Position numbers and translations under genes: made by a program. The notes under the pieces were generated by a model. It had not been told where the DNA came from, did no database searches, and saw only the letters and a list, made by a program, of their open reading frames with translations. From Microcaldota archaeon (GTDB taxonomy: Archaea > Micrarchaeota > Micrarchaeia > Micrarchaeales > CABMGC01), in assembly GCA_030043435.1 (NCBI GenBank), contig JASHXR010000084.1, positions 1-8,523 on the forward strand: a DNA stretch of 8,523 bases, given 5' to 3'. Positions 6,317 to 8,523 of this stretch are shown here, piece after piece (positions within the stretch are counted from its first letter, which is position 1; the number at the start of each line of letters is the position of its first letter).

Positions 6317-6347
6317 TGGCCCCTCGGCTTTTATCCGAGAGAAGCCA
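6317..6347 (+). other. Hairpin upstream of mcm
   Basis: TGGC (6317-6320) pairs with GCCA (6344-6347), and CTCGG (6323-6327) pairs with CCGAG (6335-6339) around a 7-base loop, CTTTTAT. This gives nine pairs in two blocks with a small internal loop. No T-run follows, so it is not an obvious terminator. Function unknown. Confidence 0.3.
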
Positions 6348-6414
6348 TTCGAAACCTTTATTAGGCTGCGCATCCGTTCCGGTACAATTCCACTATTCCG
6401 CAACTCGCATGGCC

Positions 6415-6422
6415 TTTTTATT
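6415..6422 (+). promoter_or_regulatory. Candidate TATA box for mcm
   Basis: TTTTTATT in GC-rich surroundings. Spacing of about 26 bases predicts transcription from about 6444, leaving a leader of about 37 bases before ATG 6481. Weaker alternatives are CTTTATTA near 6355-6362 and TTTTAT at 6329-6334. Confidence 0.35.
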
Positions 6423-6444
6423 CCTTGACTGGGATTAAGATGCA

Positions 6445-6470
6445 GGCGCGTCATGCATCAACCGCGCGCC
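6445..6470 (+). other. Inverted repeat just before the mcm start
   Basis: GGCGCG (6445-6450) and CGCGCC (6465-6470) are perfect complements around a 14-base loop containing ATGCAT, ending 10 bases before ATG 6481. If transcription starts near 6444, the hairpin would form the 5' end of the mRNA. It could also be a protein-binding site on DNA. Confidence 0.4.
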
Positions 6471-6480
6471 GAGTGGTGGC

Positions 6481-7185
6481 ATGGCCGAAGAGACCAACGA
6501 TAATGCCCTCGAGGCGAAGATAATAGAGGACAAGTTCCTCGAGTTCTACTCCACCTACTACCAGGCCAAGCTAGACGAGCTCTACCTGGGCTACCCGAAG
6601 AAGAGGGGCCTGATGCTCGACATACGGGACCTCGAGCGGTTCGACATCGACCTCGCATCCGGCCTGATCGAGACCCCCGACGTGATTCTGCCGAGGGCCA
6701 GGGCCGCGCTCGCAAGGCTGAACCCGAACCCAGAGGCAAAGCAGCCGGTGCACGCCCGCTTCTTCGGCACAGGCGCCGGCATGCCCATGATACAGGACGT
6801 AGGCTCGGAGTACATAGGCAAGCTCCTCGCGCTCGACTCACTGGTGGTCAAGCGCGCAGAGATAACCCCGAAGGTCAGCATAGGGGTGTTCAAGTGCACC
6901 TTCTGCAACTCGGTCACGAAGGTGGAGCTCGAGGCCGAGGCCGAGCCGGAGATCTGCCCCCAGTGCAAGAGGAGGGCGCTCAAGCAGCTCAGCGGCGAGT
7001 CTGAGTTCGTCAACCTGCAGAGGATAGCAGTGCAGGACCCGCTGGAGAAGCTCAAGGGCTCCACGCCCACGTGGCAGCTCGAGGTCTGGCTCGAGGACGA
7101 CATGGTCAATACCGTCACCCCTGGAGACAGGGTCGAGATAACAGGCGTATTGCGCATAAAGCCGAGGAAGTCCTTCAGGGGCTAG
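6481..7185 (+). CDS. mcm: MCM replicative helicase, N-terminal part up to an in-frame TAG
   Basis: MCM forms the hexameric ring helicase that unwinds DNA at archaeal replication forks. This 234-codon part covers the N-terminal domains: the helical A domain (about 1-90), the zinc motif C139-x2-C142-x16-C159-x2-C162, and the OB-fold with NLQRIAVQDPLEKLKG at 178-193 (DNA-binding hairpin region) and PGDRVEITGVLRIKPRK at 214-230. It stops at TAG 7183-7185, yet the next codon in the same frame continues the family sequence (EERPLFTMFFDAISI), which should supply the last strands of the OB-fold. The piece is therefore not a clean domain boundary, and I regard it as the first part of one gene with the downstream segment. 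ATG 6481 is the first start after an in-frame TAA at 6436. No well-spaced Shine-Dalgarno is present (GGTGG lies only 1 base before it). Gene order is divergent from the RNA polymerase operon. Confidence 0.93.
   Translation: MAEETNDNALEAKIIEDKFLEFYSTYYQAKLDELYLGYPKKRGLMLDIRDLERFDIDLASGLIETPDVILPRARAALARLNPNPEAKQPVHARFFGTGAGMPMIQDVGSEYIGKLLALDSLVVKRAEITPKVSIGVFKCTFCNSVTKVELEAEAEPEICPQCKRRALKQLSGESEFVNLQRIAVQDPLEKLKGSTPTWQLEVWLEDDMVNTVTPGDRVEITGVLRIKPRKSFRG
7183..7185 (+). other. In-frame TAG within mcm (recoding, mutation or error)
   Basis: TAG separates RKSFRG from EERPLFTMFF in an otherwise continuous MCM reading frame; no shift is needed to rejoin. One base change would make it Lys, Glu, Gln, Leu, Trp, Tyr or Ser. 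The position lies in a loop of the OB-fold that appears variable in the family, where any residue might be tolerated. Confidence 0.9.
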
Positions 7186-7203
7186 GAGGAGCGCCCGCTC
7201 TTC
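7186..7203 (+). other. Stem-loop directly after the in-frame TAG
   Basis: GAGGAGC (7186-7192) pairs with GCTCTTC (7197-7203) around the loop GCCC: seven pairs, one of them G-U. It begins at the base following the TAG. The overlapping AGGAGGAG (7184-7191) resembles a strong Shine-Dalgarno but is 15 bases from the next ATG at 7207 and partly buried in the stem. Confidence 0.5.
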
Positions 7204-7206
7204 ACG

Positions 7207-8523
7207 ATGTTCTTCGACGCCATATCAATACAGCAGAAGCAGAGGGAGTTCGCCGAGATAGACATAACGCAGGATGAGGAGAAGGAGATAGAGGAGATGG
7301 CCAAGGACCCGCACATCTTCGAGAAGATAGCGAAGTCGATAGCGCCGTCGATATACGGCTACTCCGAGATAAAGCAGGCGCTCGCGCTCCAGCTCTTCGG
7401 CGGCACTCCGGACAAGACGCTCGTGGACGGCGGGCGGATAAGGAACGACATACACATACTCCTCATCGGAGACCCTGGCAGCGCGAAGACCAGGCTGCTG
7501 CAGTCGATAACGTCGATAGTGCCGAAGGGCATCTATGTGAGCGGGAAGTCCACCACCTCGGCAGGCCTGACGGCGAGCGCCGAGCGCGACGACTTCGCCG
7601 AGGGCGGCTGGACCCTGAAGGCAGGCGCGCTGGTCCTGGGATCCGGCGGATCCGTCGCTATCGACGAGTTCTCGAAGATAAGCGACGAGGACAAGTCCTC
7701 GCTGCTCGAGGCTCTGGAGTCCCAGACGATAAGCGTGGCCAAGGCCGGCATCGTCGCCAAGTTCAGCGCGAAGACCTCGGTGCTCGCCGCGGCGAACCCT
7801 AAGTTCGGCAGGTTCGACAGGAACATGCTGCCTGCGGAGCAGTTCGAGATACCGCCCGCTCTCCTCTCGCGTTTCGACCTCATCTTCCCGATAACCGACG
7901 TGCTCGACGAGGAGCTGGACAAGCAGATAGCCGAGCACATACTCGTACAGCACGCCGCGTCAGGCGCCAAGCTCTCCCAGATCCAGGAGTACCAGCAGGT
8001 CGAGGCGCCGCCAATCGAGTCGCCGATGCTCAGGAAGTACGTCGCTTATGCCAGGAAGAGCATACGGCCGCGGCTCACCCCCGAGGCCTCGAAGAGGATA
8101 GAGGCGTACTACCTGGAGCTGAGGAAGCTCGGGATGAAGGAGGGGGTCACCCCGATAACCCCGAGGCAGATCGAGGGCCTCATAAGGCTCGCCGAGGCCA
8201 GCGCCAAGTCGCGCCTCTCGACCTCGATAGAGGTCAGGGACTCGGAGCTCGGCATCTCCCTTGTCGAGTACATGCTCAACACCCTGGCCGTGGACAGGGG
8301 CGGCAGGAAGGACATAGACATACTCACTTCAGGGCTCTCGCACGAGAAGGTGGACAAGATAGTGAAGCTGCGCGAGATAATAAAGAGGCTTGAGAAGGAG
8401 GAGGACGGCGCCAAGATACTGCGGGTACTGGAGGAGGCGGAGAAGGCGGGCCTTGACGGCCAGACGGCGAAGAGGTACATGGACGAGCTGATGAGGACCG
8501 GGGACATCTTCAGCCCCAAGCCC
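7207..8523 (+). CDS. mcm: MCM replicative helicase, AAA+ and C-terminal part after the TAG, runs off window
   Basis: This is the ATPase motor of the MCM helicase. Family sequence already begins at 7186; 7207 is the first ATG that could start a separate product. Counting through the TAG as residue 235: DPHIFEKIAKSIAPSIYGY at 276-294, Walker A GDPGSAKT at 330-337, Walker B AIDEF at 393-397, KAGIVAKFSA at 421-430, sensor 1 AAANPKFGRFD at 436-446 and the arginine finger LLSRFD at 461-466. Then comes the MCM lid (RPRLTPEAS near 529-537, ITPRQIEGLIRLAEA near 559-573), and from about 622 a C-terminal helical region resembling the usual winged helix. The frame is open to residue 681 at the window edge. 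Archaeal MCMs are usually about 650-700 residues, so the end is probably close. All catalytic residues are intact, so this does not look like a decayed gene. Confidence 0.92.
   Translation, partial: MFFDAISIQQKQREFAEIDITQDEEKEIEEMAKDPHIFEKIAKSIAPSIYGYSEIKQALALQLFGGTPDKTLVDGGRIRNDIHILLIGDPGSAKTRLLQSITSIVPKGIYVSGKSTTSAGLTASAERDDFAEGGWTLKAGALVLGSGGSVAIDEFSKISDEDKSSLLEALESQTISVAKAGIVAKFSAKTSVLAAANPKFGRFDRNMLPAEQFEIPPALLSRFDLIFPITDVLDEELDKQIAEHILVQHAASGAKLSQIQEYQQVEAPPIESPMLRKYVAYARKSIRPRLTPEASKRIEAYYLELRKLGMKEGVTPITPRQIEGLIRLAEASAKSRLSTSIEVRDSELGISLVEYMLNTLAVDRGGRKDIDILTSGLSHEKVDKIVKLREIIKRLEKEEDGAKILRVLEEAEKAGLDGQTAKRYMDELMRTGDIFSPKP

Larger units (their letters stand above)
6073..6480. other. 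Non-coding stretch between fic and mcm
   Basis: These 408 bases hold no gene I can support. The left part (to about 6240) is AT-rich and contains the fic promoter and ATRGCT repeats. The right part switches to GC-rich sequence and contains two hairpins and a TTTTTATT promoter candidate for mcm. Two overlapping reading frames of 80-83 codons on opposite strands (6186-6428 plus, 6203-6454 minus) have no recognisable domain. No tRNA-like cloverleaf was seen. Confidence 0.6.

Noticed and set aside
6250..6400. tRNA or other structured RNA gene in the GC-rich part of the gap
   Set aside because: CATTCGAAACC and TTCCGGTAC resemble T-arm pieces, but no acceptor, anticodon or complete cloverleaf could be assembled.
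6186..6428. 80-codon plus-strand frame (GTG start) before mcm
   Set aside because: No domain, no Shine-Dalgarno, crosses the composition boundary, and overlaps an equally long frame on the other strand (6203-6454).
7150..7210. Frameshift as the cause of the mcm interruption
   Set aside because: Sequence before and after TAG is in the same frame and both sides match MCM, so only a single codon is affected.
7225..7953. 242-codon minus-strand frame opposite mcm
   Set aside because: Antisense to the conserved MCM ATPase domain; low-complexity Leu/Arg/Tyr-rich product.
1..8523. CRISPR array, insertion sequence or transposase
   Set aside because: No regularly spaced repeats and no transposase-like protein; the only mobile-element hints are the short weak repeats flanking fic.

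Overview
The window is archaeal. It carries the core of the archaeal RNA polymerase operon with rpoB split into two genes (rpoH, rpoB'', rpoB', rpoA') and an archaeal MCM replicative helicase, with TATA-type promoters and Shine-Dalgarno-like starts. A split rpoB is typical of many euryarchaeal lineages. The polymerase and MCM genes are GC-rich with strong use of ATA (Ile) and AGG (Arg). Several near-invariant RNA polymerase positions are altered, which suggests a fast-evolving, possibly DPANN-like lineage, but the sequence alone does not settle the taxonomy.

Layout. Positions 1-4574 hold four tightly packed minus-strand genes, transcribed in the order rpoH, rpoB2 (B''), rpoB1 (B'), rpoA1 (A'). 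The last runs off the left edge after 301 codons. The second and third junctions overlap or nearly touch (GTGA-type), and the three later starts each have a GTGAT sequence at or just before them. TATA boxes for this operon lie around 4621-4642. Positions 4741-6072 hold one AT-rich minus-strand gene: a Fic-domain protein (probable AMP transferase) with an N-terminal winged helix, its own promoter spaced for leaderless translation, and a repeated ATRGCT motif upstream. It looks acquired, sitting between two divergently transcribed housekeeping loci. Positions 6073-6480 are a 408-base non-coding stretch with promoter-like sites and two hairpins. From 6481 to the right edge on the plus strand lies mcm.

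The most striking observation is an in-frame TAG at 7183-7185 inside mcm. Conserved MCM sequence continues in the same frame on both sides: zinc and OB-fold domain before it; Walker A, Walker B, sensor 1 and arginine finger after it. A near-perfect stem-loop starts at the base right after the TAG, and an AGGAGGAG Shine-Dalgarno-like string overlaps the stop. This could be a recoded codon (readthrough or pyrrolysine), a natural split into two polypeptides, a disrupting mutation or an assembly error; the sequence alone cannot choose. The fic gene also ends in TAG, which argues against simple whole-genome reassignment of TAG unless fic is a recent import.

Together the window covers transcription (RNA polymerase) and DNA replication (MCM), with a Fic-type post-translational modifier or toxin-like gene inserted between them.
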